From positions 124,001-188,000 of the forward strand of contig JAWHQI010000710.1 of NCBI GenBank assembly GCA_033032865.1: 64,000 bases of DNA, written 5' to 3'. Origin of the DNA: Dactylorhiza incarnata. Lineage: Eukaryota > Streptophyta > Magnoliopsida > Asparagales > Orchidaceae. Position 1 is the first letter of the stretch. Every line of letters begins with the position of its first letter. The notes under the pieces were generated by a model. It worked only from the letters and a program-made list of their open reading frames with translations, made no database searches and was not told where the DNA came from. Below, in pieces: positions 20,126-30,524 of this stretch. A program made the position numbers and the translations under genes.

Positions 20126-20946
20126 ATTAGACGATGTTGGTTAAATGTCATAACGAATAAGATTATTTCTCTATGAATTTTTGTCTGACAAAATTAAAAA
20201 TTTATTTTATTTACATGTCTGATTTCATAGAATTAAGTGATGACCTGACAATAATGCAACAAATTAAATTTATGGCAATAAAAATATGAAGCGGATGTAC
20301 TTGACATGTATTGAACTTATTAAATGATATATTCTTCGTGTAAGTATCAGCATGAGTGCTGCAATGAGCTCACTTTGGCCTCTCACGCTGCCTATCTGGT
20401 ACATTGTTGGTGTCATCATATGTATCTATGCTTCTTCACATGTTGTCAACACATGTTAACTATTAATTATAGATAATTAAAAATATAATTTTGAAATCAT
20501 AGGCTTCGAATAGAAAAAAAAAGAAATTTGGCGGCAGGCCGCACGGGGAAAAAATAAAATAAAAATGTTATTACATGTTGGATATGAAAGGTCATGCCAT
20601 AATTTGATCAAAAATCTCCATTTGTGGACTCATGTTAAGGAGCTATAAAACAAATAGCATAAAGGAACCCAATTAATCATCAGTATTAAACATTCATCAC
20701 AACTAATAACATCAAAATTCATATATTTCCAAGAAGTTACATAGTGGTGATCACTTTGGACAGCCAAATCTTTATCTTGCTCACATGTTTATATCACTTA
20801 GAATTCTATCGCAATCTTGGTAAAATTAAAAAAACATATTACATAATAAAAATTAAACATTATCACATTCCAAATTGCAAATGGTTAGGAAAAACTTCAA
20901 TCAAAATCATAAAATCTCCCATGAGCAAGCCATTCATGAGCGGGTT
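20126..20946. other. AT-rich non-coding DNA
   Basis: No supported gene. Presumed 3' flank of the minus-strand gene at 20947-22296. Mostly A/T-rich with no recognisable transposon motif. Confidence 0.5.
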
Positions 20947-22296
20947 CTACGTAGGGTTGTGGCGGTGGATGGGGCCTGTCAGTGGAATGAAGTTGGCCGG
21001 ATTACTGTGGCTGCCATCTGATTCTCTGCTTCTGAATTCTCTCCATTTTCTGAACTCAAAGTTGTGAAGTCGGAACAAGTCATTTGTAGGTTGTTTGTCA
21101 TCATTCCTCATCCTTAGTATCAGAAAGAAATAACAACAGAAATTATCTTGAGCAAATCATAAAAGAACTCTCACCTTATAAAGCTGCTGAGAAGAGGATT
21201 TCCTACGGGGGAGGATCCCCGCAGCCCGGTCATGCCCCTGCCAAACGTCTGGGGGTGGTGGCTGGGCGGTGGCGGCTGCGCGGCAGCGACAGATCTGCCC
21301 CGCCAAAGATACCCCTAATTTTTGCATATGAGTGTAAACTTTTATAAAATTATTTTTAAAAGTTCCAAAAAAATGCTAATATGACAATCTCCTTGAATAT
21401 GGATGAGCACATAGTGTAAAAATCAGCAGCAGATGCGATCAATAGAAGCGAAGATATAACTTGCAAATACATAACCTGTAGGTATTTGATGATGATGCAA
21501 ATGACAGCACAGCTAATTAATTAGCTTCAATTAAAATCATCACATTGTAAAATGCCCATGTATCAAAATTATTAGGATCAGGAACATACCTTACTTTTTT
21601 CAAACCCTACTGCAATGCTCTCTTGAAGGCATTTTTTCCAACTGGGCCGATGCCACGGGAATTGTATACCAAAATGGGGAAAGAATCAATCAAAAACTTG
21701 TATTCCCTGATAAAAGGCATCAAAACTATGGATCAAAAGTAAATATCATCAACAAATCTTACCTAATCTGGCTTAAAAGATAACAACCTATTTGCGTACG
21801 TAGCCTGAAAATGGCATTAATAGATAAATCTATTCAACAGATAACATTAATAGGTAAATCATAAATCTATTGATTTCAAGTTTAGGGAGTAGGAACAACA
21901 TTGACATAAATAATTACCTGAATCATGATTCTGGCAAGCTATATATATAAATGCAGTGTCACCAAGTTGAAGGAGCACATCTTGAGTCCCAACCTAGCAA
22001 ACACAATTTTTTCCAGTTTGAACACAATCATTATAAGGCTTGTGCTTAATAAAGAATGACAAAAATGCTGGAATGAGAAGAGTGTGACCTAAGGAAACAT
22101 GTCATAAAGATTGACTAAAAAGAAATTTACAGTCACAAAAAGATTGACTAAAAGAAACTTACAGTCAAAAAAATTTCCTGCAAGAAATAATCTTTTAAGG
22201 AATGAGAACTGAGAGGAAGTATAGTGGAAGGAGGTAGACCTTGCCGATGGCAGCAGTTTCATGCGGTAGAATCTCGAAACTATGAAGATCCAGCAT
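20947..22296 (-). pseudogene. unrecognised six-exon plant gene or gene fragment
   Basis: Six minus-strand exons with splice-site signals can be chained: 22240-22296 (ATG; MLDLHSFEILPHETAAIGK), 21918-21993 (VGTQDVLLQLGDTAFIY...), 21763-21804 (...ANRLLSFKPD), 21590-21706 (EYKFLIDSFPILVYNSRGIG...), 21175-21294 (Pro-rich, SVAAAQPPPPSHHP) and 20947-21112 (MRNDDKQPTNDLFRLHNF..., ending IHRHNPT stop). Donors are GT and acceptors AG throughout. Phases fit at 1-2, 4-5 and 5-6. About 190 residues; Pro/Arg-rich C-terminus, no signal peptide, no membrane helix, no enzymatic motif I know. Two lesions: a TACG duplication in exon 3 shifts frame, and exon 4 has an in-frame TAG after FKRALQ (possible CAG to TAG). 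I do not recognise the family. It may be a decaying host gene or a transduplicated copy. Confidence 0.55.
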
Positions 22297-22515
22297 TACA
22301 GAAGATCTTAGATCTTGGATCTACCAAGATTGAAGAGAAGAGAATATGAGAGGAGGAAGAAAGAGGAAAATGTTGTGTTACCTGAGTTTGGTCTGGCAGC
22401 CTCAGAAGGGGAATCGCGGGAATGGTTTTTCCGGCGAAAGGATGAAGACACAATGGCGAGTATGACTTGTTGATCTACAGTAATGGAGGATAGAAATTAG
22501 TATTATAGAAATTAG
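22297..22515. repeat. first unit of a 165-220-bp repeat upstream of the six-exon gene
   Basis: GATCTTAGATC, CTACCAAGATTGAAGAGAAG and GGAGGAAGAAAGAG blocks recur at 28491-28660 and 28661-28810. The copia element inserted at the end of this unit, so the three units were once adjacent. In minus orientation they lie directly upstream of ATG 22296 and may be 5' UTR or promoter. Confidence 0.7.
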
Positions 22516-22682
22516 TGTTAACGCATTAACTATTATGTCCGCGTGTCCGAACCGACACGATATGTCTTAACGGGTTGCGTGTCGACCTAGGGCTCCGCCC
22601 TAAGCTGGAGATACTATAAATACGCATTCCAAACTCGATGCCGTATTGTAGAATATCTTGAGCGCCCTCTCTAACCCTAACA
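22516..22682 (+). mobile_element. 5' LTR of the copia element
   Basis: TGTTAACGC...CCCTAACA, 167 bp. Contains TATAAATA at 22615-22622, leaving about 60 nt for R-U5. The sequence right after it (TTCTCAAGATTTCG) is not a TGG-starting primer-binding site. Confidence 0.95.
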
Positions 22683-23627
22683 TTCTCAAGATTTCGTTCT
22701 CAAGTTTTCTCTGCGCCGCTCTCGATTTCGCGACGTCTGTCGCTCTCGTTTTTCGTTCTCTGCGGTTTTTGCTCCGCCGTTCGCGATTCCTGCGCTTCCT
22801 CCTCGTCTGTCGCAAGAGATCGCAAGGTCGTCGTCGCCGTCTACAGCGGATCGAAGAAGAAGCGCTTTTCCGTTTCATCATTTTTTTCCGAGCGCCTGTT
22901 CTTGTTCTCGTCTCTGCGAGAGGAGAAGATCGCTCCTCTTCTTCAGAGTTTCGCCTCTCAGATCTTGATCGTGAAGAAGGGAGAATGAAGGTGCTCTCTC
23001 AGTTCTCTGCGATTTTCTTCCGTCGTTGCTCTCGCCTGTGCTCTGGTCGCCGCTCAGATTAGCGAGGAAGAAATCGTGTATCTCGATCTGTGCGCTCCAG
23101 TTTCCGTCGCCGGTTGAGAGCAGAGCCCCTTCCTAGATCTGAAGCGATGTCGCCTCTGGATGCCGATCCAGTCACCGACCGTGACTGTTCGTTGTTCGCA
23201 AATAGAGGAAGAAACAAGGCTTCCGTATCCTGTTGTCGTTTCTTGGAGGAGAAGCTTTGCCTCCCGTCCAAATCAGTGCCTCTTCCTGTTCCAAGACTTT
23301 TGTTCTAGATCTGGGCTCCCGGGCAAAACAGAGGAGAAGCTTTGTTTTTCAAAAAAAAAAAAATTGGAGATCTTGTGAAGCAGTCAACCTAAATCTAGAG
23401 GAGGAATTCATTACTGTTAAGAGTCTTGTTCCAGATCTGGGCTCACAAAGAAGGGGAGCCGATTCAGATTGAATTTCTTGTCTTCTACAGAACTTGTAGT
23501 ATCCTCCTGATCAAGGCAGTCTATCACAGAAACTTTTACTGGATTGGATCCGAAGTGTCCGCCGTGTTCTCGCACGGATCAGGTGACAGCCCTCTGATTT
23601 ATTTTATATTATTTTCTGCGTGAAAAT
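22683..23627 (+). other. long leader of the copia element
   Basis: 945 nt between LTR and gag ATG, rich in CTCTCG/TTCTCG phrases. It holds short open frames but nothing recognisable. It probably contains packaging signals and, somewhere, the primer-binding site. Confidence 0.6.
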
Positions 23628-24449
23628 ATGTCGAAGCGTAGTTCCTACGATATTGTGAAGTTGCAGTCTTTCGACGCTATGGATTTCCATGTTTGGAAAA
23701 TCCATGTCCAATTGGGCATGAAAGAGCGCGAAATTTTCTACACCGTACTCAGTGACTTTGCTACGACGCGCGAAGACGTGGACGAGTACCAGTGGAGCAA
23801 GGACAAGGATTTCTGCAGGGACTATCTCCTGAATTCTCTAAACCCTCGCCTCGCGATGACCTACAGTGCATACAAAACTGCGAAGGAAATCTGGGATCGC
23901 CTGAACGCACAATTTCAGAAAGAAGAGGGACTGTCGAAGACACTCCTTGGCGAGAAGTTTTTCAACTTCAAGTTCAATGCAAACTCGTCAGTCACCTCCC
24001 AACTGATCGATCTGGAGAATCTGCGACTCAAGCTGGAAGACGAACAGTCTGACATGTCTGATAACTTACTCGTCAGTTTGATCCTGAGCAAACTGCCTCC
24101 TGAATGGAATACTTTCAAAACTGAAATGCACAGACTGAAGGAGCGGATCGCATTGGATGAACTCAAAAGGTTCATCCACATCAAAGATCAAAATGCTGCT
24201 GGTAAAAGCCTGGAGCAAGTTGGCCAACCCTCACAGGTTGCCAACTTCGTTTCTCGACCCAGCAAGCCTCCTCGGAAGCCCGCAACTCCCAAAAGTGATG
24301 CCTCAGCACAGGTACAGGCCAAAAAGCCATCTCTCAAAAGGAAAAGAGGCAAGTGCCATAACTGCGGCAAGTGGGGTCACTGGGCAGCTGAATGCAAAGG
24401 ACCAAAGAAGAAAAGGAGGAAGCCCCACAGAATGCTACAAACAAGCTAG
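23628..24449 (+). CDS. gag: copia gag polyprotein (UBN2-type) with zinc knuckle
   Basis: 273 codons from ATG 23628 (MSKRSSYDIVKLQSFDAM). Residues about 10-190 follow the copia gag (UBN2/DUF4219-like) pattern: LQSFDAMDFHVWKIHVQLGM near the start, AKEIWDRLNAQFQKEEGLSK in the middle, and LSKLPPEWNTFKTEM before the linker. A basic linker leads to one CCHC knuckle, CHNCGKWGHWAAEC, at about residues 239-252. It forms the virus-like particle and packages element RNA. The frame is intact from start to knuckle. The stop at 24447-24449 and the shift to another frame around 24390-24430 separate it from protease, unlike the usual single copia ORF, so this is probably a mutation. Confidence 0.9.
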   Translation: MSKRSSYDIVKLQSFDAMDFHVWKIHVQLGMKEREIFYTVLSDFATTREDVDEYQWSKDKDFCRDYLLNSLNPRLAMTYSAYKTAKEIWDRLNAQFQKEEGLSKTLLGEKFFNFKFNANSSVTSQLIDLENLRLKLEDEQSDMSDNLLVSLILSKLPPEWNTFKTEMHRLKERIALDELKRFIHIKDQNAAGKSLEQVGQPSQVANFVSRPSKPPRKPATPKSDASAQVQAKKPSLKRKRGKCHNCGKWGHWAAECKGPKKKRRKPHRMLQTS

Positions 24450-27417
24450 TCGGCATCTCCGGTCCTTCGTCCTTCGTGGCCATGATTGGAAGTAGTCACC
24501 GCACTTCGTCTTCAGAGTGGTGGCTGGACAGTGGTGCAACCTGTCATGTGACGAATGACAGAGTTCTTCTCACTGACGTTACTGAGGTCAGAGATAAAGT
24601 AGAAAACTGTAATGGAGGAGAGACTGAAGTCAAGCATGCTGGGACAACACATCTGGTCCTCTCTTCAGTTTGTTAGATAAAGCAGGAATGTCCTTCACAA
24701 CCTCTAGCGGTAGAATAACTTTAACAGTAAATTCACATTATTATGGTTGTGCGTATCTGATCAACGGAATGTATAGACTTAGCCTTGATAATGATAGCAT
24801 AAATCAAGTGAGTTCAAGCTTAATAGATCCTAAATTGTTACATAACAGATTAGGACATGTGAACTACAGGAAAATGCGTGATCTAGTTGATAGTCATAAC
24901 ATCCCCTTAGATCTTTCTATTCGATTTGATAAATGTGAGGTGTGCGCACAAACCAAGATCACTAGAAAACCATTTAAGTCTGTTTCTAGGAGCACACAAC
25001 TTCTTAATTTGATACATTAAGACCTCTGTGACTTTAAGAGTCATGCCACTAGAGGGGAAAGGAAGTATCTTATCACGTTCATCGATGACTATTCCAGATA
25101 CTGTCATGTCTATTTATTGAAATCGAAAGATGAAGCTTTTGAGATCTTCAAGATCTTCAAATCCCGGGTTGAAAATCAATTAAACCTGAAGATTAAGCGG
25201 CTTAGAAGTGATCGAGGAGGAGAGTACACAGCAACAGAGTTTCAAGACTTTTGTGCCTCTACGGGTATAATCCTAGAAACCACTGCTCCTTACTCACCCA
25301 AGTCTAATGGTATTGCTGAGCAAAAGAATAGAACATTAACAAAAATGCTGAATTCTATGCTCCTTACTGCTGGCATGCCTAATTCTTTTTGGGGAGAAGC
25401 AGTCCGAACTGCTAATCACATTCTGAATAGATTGCCTCATGCTAAGCTCACTTCCACTCCGTATGAGTTGTGGCATGGCCATCCTTGTAGATTTGACACT
25501 CTAAAGACTTGGGGCTGTATTGCTTACGTTAGGATACAAGACCTTAAGAGACCTAAGGTGGGACCTAGAATAACAACTTGTGTATATCTAGGTAGTGCAG
25601 AAGATAGTGCAGCAGATAGGTTTCTAGATCTGTCCACCAATACTATGATATTATCTAGGGATGCTATTTTCTTTGAAAATAAATTTATCAAAGATCATGG
25701 TTTAACCGTCTCCGGGTCTACTGAGATGATTTCCGAATCTCCTGTAGCACCTGAAGCTGGCCCCTCTGGCACTGCTTCCCAACCTATAGAGGATAACCTT
25801 ATCCCTGTAAGAGTATCTACAAGAGATAGAGTCCCTAAGAATTTTGATGAAAATTTTGTCACCTACCACTTAGAGGATGATCCATTTTCCTACCAGGAAG
25901 CAATGCGATCTAGAGGTTCTTTAATGTGGGCAGAATCCATCGATGATGAAATGGACTCGCTATTACGGAATAACACCTGGCATCTAGTGGACCTCCCGAA
26001 AGGAGCCAAAGTACTTGGATGCAAGTGGGTGCTGAAGAAGAAATTGCACAGTGATGGGTCTATATCGAGATACAAAGCGCGTCTAGTCGCTAAAGGCTAT
26101 AAGCAACAAGGGGGAATTTACTACTTTGACGTCTATTCACCTGTGTGTCACCTATCCACGATTAGAATTCTTCTCACCTTGGCCTCTATCGAGAACTTCA
26201 TAGTTCATCAGATGGATGTCAAGACAACCTTTTTGAATGGAGAGCTCGATGAAGAGATCTACATGGCACAACCTGAAGGTTATGTCCATCCAGATCTAAA
26301 AGACAAAGTGTGCAAATTAGACAAATCCATCTATGGGCTTAAACAAGCGCCCAAGATGTGGCACATGAAGTTTGACCAAGTGGTAAAAAGTTTTGGCTTT
26401 CAGTCTAGTCTTTCAGACAAATGCCTTTACCACCGCTCTATGTCAAATAAAACAGTCATCATATGTCTATATGTGGATGACATGTTGATCCTGGGTTCAG
26501 ATCTTGTTGCAGTAAAGGATATCAAATCCACACTCGCAAAAGAATTTGATATGAAGGACCTCGGTCCAGTCGATACCCTGCTAGGTATGAAGGTTAGAGT
26601 TGATAAGGGTAGAGTTACTCTTAGTCAGGCTCATTACATTGAGCAACTTATTTCTACCTGGGGATACAAAAACTGTAGCACTGTAGAGACACCTTTCGAT
26701 CATAATGTAAAATTGAGTCCAAGTGTTGGAACAAGCATTGATCAAGTCAAATATTACAAAATTATTGGGAGTCTCATGTACGCCACAAGCTGTACTTGAC
26801 CAGACATTGCCTACTCTGTCAGCATGCTGAGTCGCTTTACCAGTAGTCCGAGCAAAGAGCACTGGGATGCTCTCGATAGGCTGATGAGATACCTGTCAGG
26901 TACCAAGAATCACGCCCTGTGCTACACTGGTTACCCACCTACTGTGGATGGATATTCTGATGCCTCATGGTGTTCAGAAGTCAGTAACAGCAAATCTACC
27001 AGTGGATACATATTCACTCTAGGTGGAGCAGCTATCACTTGGAAATCCAAAAGACAGACCTGTATAGCATTGTCTTCTATGGAAGCCGAGTTGTTTGCCT
27101 TAGCTTCGGCTGGTGAAGAGGCAGACTGGATCAGGAATCTGATACTAAATATTCCCTTGTCTAGGTTACAAGTCAACTCACTGAGCTTGTATTGCGATAA
27201 CCAAGCAGCAGCCCAAGTTGTTAAAAATGCCCTCTACAATACTAAGAGGAGACATGTACGACTGAGACACGCTCTGCTAAACTATCTGAAAGAACAAGGA
27301 ATTATCTCTTTGGTCGATGTGCGATCAAAAGATAATCTAGCTGATCCATTGACGAAATGATTGCCCAAAGACTGGTTAATCAAAACAGTGGGGGAAATGG
27401 GACTACAAGCGATTTAG
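24392..27417 (+). pseudogene. pol: copia pol: protease, integrase, RT, RNase H (frameshifted, three stops)
   Basis: Protease is in one frame (WWLDSGATCHV, catalytic Asp 24527-24529). The rest is in the next frame after a deletion near 24665 that removes the usual LLSVSQ segment. Then come the GAG-pre-integrase HHCC zinc region (LLHNRLGHVNYRKM...CEVCAQTK, to about 24960), the integrase core (FIDDYSRY, then SDRGGEYTATEF, then NGIAEQKNRT), RT from about 25960 (KWVLKKKLHSDG, YVDD at 26470-26481) and RNase H (GYSDASWC, SSMEAELFAL, DNQAA). In-frame stops: TAA 25018-25020, TGA 26797-26799 (SCT*PDIAY, from CGA), TGA 27358-27360. The natural end is TAG 27415-27417. Catalytic motifs are intact, so the element was competent recently or was mobilised in trans. 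Confidence 0.9.
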
Positions 27418-28313
27418 ATCACCTTAGCCTACAACGATGTTTTGATTTTTCCCTGATTTCCTTTGTCAAAGCAAGCATGTTGTGCTCCGTTGATGTTTTG
27501 GTTGCTGAGCATGAATCTGGTAAATTATTTCATTCCAAATCTGATGATAATAACTTTACCTGGATTCGTCTTCTCTTACCTTGGAGGAGAGTGTTATTCC
27601 AAACTTGATAACACAATCTGACTCGGTTTGACTCTTCTTTAGTTAAGGGGTTTTCATTCCAAACTTGATGATCTCCACTTAACTTTAGAAGAACAGTAAC
27701 CCGGACATTCCACATTGGAACACAGATATCGCTGCGGTGTCCAGAAGTCTATAAATCGTCTCGTTGGAAACCGATATTAGACTCTGAGGTTGAACCTATA
27801 ATACTCTAAATACTCCTTCAAACTTAATTATCAAGTACTACGTTCCCTTTGTTGAACTAGATTCTTGTACAATTTCAAAGCATGAATTCATTTCTAATGA
27901 CATTCCATGTTGGAAATTACAGGAGTTGCTGTTAATGGAGGAGCACTGGCAGGATGAGATCCTGAGCAGGATGATTTGCTGGACGTCTGAGGCCGACGAC
28001 AGTTAGAGTGTTATTTTCTTTCTTTTGTTTTATCTCTGTTTAGAGCACTGTTTAGCTCTCTTTGATACACTTGCTTTTTAGACTTTTGCTCTTTGTGTTG
28101 ATTCTAGTCACTACGTTTGTTGGACTTGTGCTATGATCGTACTTTAGACTGTTTTGTAGTGCAGCTGAGATTTATTATTTATCTTTATGCGTGCATACTA
28201 TTTTCTTTGAGTCTAATCAGTTTTTGCCGGTGTTGGACACGGTTGTGTACTGTTCACGATCCGGTTGAACTTACACAAACCACCCTCATCGTCGTCGGGT
28301 TTACCGGGGACAT
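27418..28313 (+). other. 3' untranslated interior of the copia element
   Basis: No real coding frame. Contains repeated CATTCCAAA(C/T)(T/C)TGAT phrases around 27530-27665 and pyrimidine-rich stretches. The 28117-28329 open frame has no coding features. Confidence 0.55.
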
Positions 28314-28323
28314 AGGAGGAGAT
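28314..28323 (+). other. polypurine tract of the copia element
   Basis: AGGAGGAGAT directly precedes the 3' LTR, the copia-typical position. Confidence 0.75.
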
Positions 28324-28490
28324 TGTTAACGCATTAACTATTATGTCCGCGTGTCCGAACCGACACGATATGTCTTAACGGGTTGCGTGTCGACCTAGGG
28401 CTCCGCCCTAAGCTGGAGATACTATAAATACGCATTCCAAACTCGATGCCGTATTGTAGAATATCTTAAGCGCCCTCTCTAACCCTAACA
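28324..28490 (+). mobile_element. 3' LTR of the copia element
   Basis: 167 bp, identical to the 5' LTR except one base in my reading. Confidence 0.95.
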
Positions 28491-28810
28491 ATTAGTATTA
28501 CGGAAGATCTTGGATCTTAGATCTACCAAGATTGAAGATAAGAGAATAATTTAGGAGGAAGAAAGAGAAAAAAAGGAGCCGCGGGAATGGCGGAGTCAGA
28601 CCTGTTGGAAGAGTTTGAGTTGCTGATCTGCAATAATGGAGGATAGAAATAGAAATTAGTATTAAGGAAGATGTTGGATCTTAGATCTACCAAGATTAAA
28701 GAGAAGAGAATAAGAGAGGAGGAAGAAAGAGAGAGAAAGGAGTTGCGGGAATGGCAAAGTCGGACCTGTTTGGAAGAGAAAAGTAGGAGTTGGATCCTGG
28801 ATCTGCAATA
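28491..28810. repeat. second and third units of the 165-220-bp repeat
   Basis: Two further tandem copies of the 22297-22515 unit, displaced by the copia insertion. Each carries GATCTTGGATCTTAGATC-like palindromic phrases and a GCGGGAATGGC block. Confidence 0.7.
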
Positions 28811-29455
28811 ATGGAGGAATTGGAAGAGATGTTAACGGAAGAAATAAAAGGTACAGCTGGAAGTGGGAGGTCTTACCAGAGTCGATCAAAAATGAGGAGT
28901 GGAAGCGCTGGCTGCTGGTGGTCAGGGGTGGAGGAGGAGGAATATCGTGCGAGGTTGGCGAAGAGTCATGGTTGCGGGCTTCGGCACTGACAGGCGTGGT
29001 TGTCCTCTTCGAAGATGGAGAGTGGTGGGACGTGAGAGAGGTTGAGTGTTAGGGCAAGAAGGACGCGTAAATAGAAGTTGTGCAGCGTGAGAGAGGACGA
29101 CGAGATTCAGCGTGAGAGAGGACGGAGAGATTCAAAATAAAGCGAAGTGGCGGAGCAAAATGGCAGTGGGAATGTAAAACGGAAGGTGTGATTCTTTAAA
29201 TGAACGATCCAGATTAAAAGTAGGTCTCACTAAACCAACACTATTTTGTTACCACCATAAATCTTTTTAAAGTAGTATATCAATATATATATATATATAG
29301 ATATATATATATATTTACAAATATATTTAATAAAATTTACATAATTACTTACATAAATATTTAAATTATTATTATATAGTTTCATATATAAATATATACT
29401 TAAATAGTTCATTTTATTTATAAATATATATAAATAAATAATAGTTAATGCATCT
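28811..29455. other. upstream flank of the six-exon gene, then AT-rich microsatellite DNA
   Basis: 28811-29230 is G/A-rich with a repeated GCGTGAGAGAGGAC phrase (about 29085-29130) and could be promoter or 5' UTR of the minus-strand gene. 29270-29455 is almost pure A/T with (AT)n runs and abuts Tat copy C. No gene is supported. Confidence 0.45.
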
Positions 29456-30468
29456 AGAAAGCTCATAAAGTTATACCCAACCGCAGAATCACCTAAAAGA
29501 TCTACCTGAGGGAAGGGGTAACAATATTTAGGACACGCTTTATTAAGTTTGGTGAAATCTACACACATTTGCCATTTTCCTCCTGACCTTTTCACCATTA
29601 CAACGTTTGATGTCCAGGTAGGATATTGGATTTTAGAAATGAAATTTGCCTTAAGAAGTTTTGTAACTTCTTCTTTGATGGGAATCGTCGGCTTGGTCGC
29701 CACTTCCCTTTTGTTCTGCTGGATTGGCTTGAAATCGGGGGAGAATTTGAGATGGTGGCAAGCGACATTCGGAACCACTCCGGGCATGTCTTCCTCCGAC
29801 CAGGCGAAGACGTCCAAATTCTCCAAAAGGAAGGAGATCAGCTGGACCTTCTCTTCTTGGGGCAGCTCCGCATTGATGACGAGCTTCTTTTCTTCCCCCT
29901 CAGCAATGGGGACCTCTTGGGTTACCTGGGCAGGTTCCAGGTGAGCCCCTTCTCGTTCTTTATTTTCCTCGGCCACTTCCGAAAGTCTGTCCACTTCGAG
30001 GATTTCAACTGGAAACTCAGGAAGTGGAATGTCAGTGATCATGTTGACAGTTTTTACGTAGCATTCCCAAGCTACTTTTGGATTACTCTGAATCCAATAT
30101 TGTCTTCCTTCGGCTGCAAACTTGAGAGCTAGATGGAAATTAGACACCACCGCTCTATAAGCATTCAGAAAAGGCCTTCCAAAGATGGCACAGTAACTGT
30201 ACGGGGCATCCACTACCATAAAGTTGACCAACTTTGTTATTCCTCCCAGAGATACCAAAAGTTTTACGCTGCCTTCCACTTCCTTCTTCTCTCCCGAGAA
30301 GCAATAAAGTGGCCCTTCAGTGGAAAGCAGAGGCTTTCCAGTCTTTAGGGCTTCGAAAGTTGGGCGGAAGAGGAGATTGACTAAACTACCCATGTCAATC
30401 ATGATCTTATGTACCGTGTAATTTTTAATAATTGTTTTAATTACCACGGCGTCATCGAAGGGATTCAC
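29456..30468 (-). pseudogene. pol: Tat copy C protease and RT N-terminus (truncated)
   Basis: Starts NPFDDAVVIKTIIKNYTVHK. Protease active region is IMIDMGSLVNLLFRPTFEAL (about residues 22-41), again with DMG. A FGRPFLNAYRAV stretch completes the protease fold. A Glu/Pro-rich linker follows, then the RT N-terminus with SNVVMVKRSGGKWQMCVDFT and CYPFPQVDLLGDSAVGYNFM. At FLDA the frame runs out of the element at 29456 into AT-rich DNA, whose translation (IIYLYIF...) is meaningless. YVDD, RNase H and integrase are absent. The frame is open for more than 330 codons, the best preserved protease-RT junction of the three Tat copies. Confidence 0.85.
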
Positions 30469-30524
30469 ATTCGGGGGAAGGTCCTCTTGGCCGAAAGTAA
30501 CGACCGAGCTTTCTGGAGAAGAAG

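Larger units (their letters stand above)
22516..28490 (+). mobile_element. complete Ty1/copia element with 167-bp LTRs
   Basis: LTRs at 22516-22682 and 28324-28490 differ at one visible position (G/A at 22660 against 28468), and the flanks are a perfect ATTAG duplication (22511-22515, 28491-28495). Interior order is leader, gag, protease, integrase, RT, RNase H: the copia order. It is young by LTR identity yet coding-defective. Confidence 0.95.

Noticed and set aside
20947..22296. Assigning a named function to the six-exon gene
   Set aside because: The peptides look conserved, but I do not recognise the family and cannot search, so no name is given.
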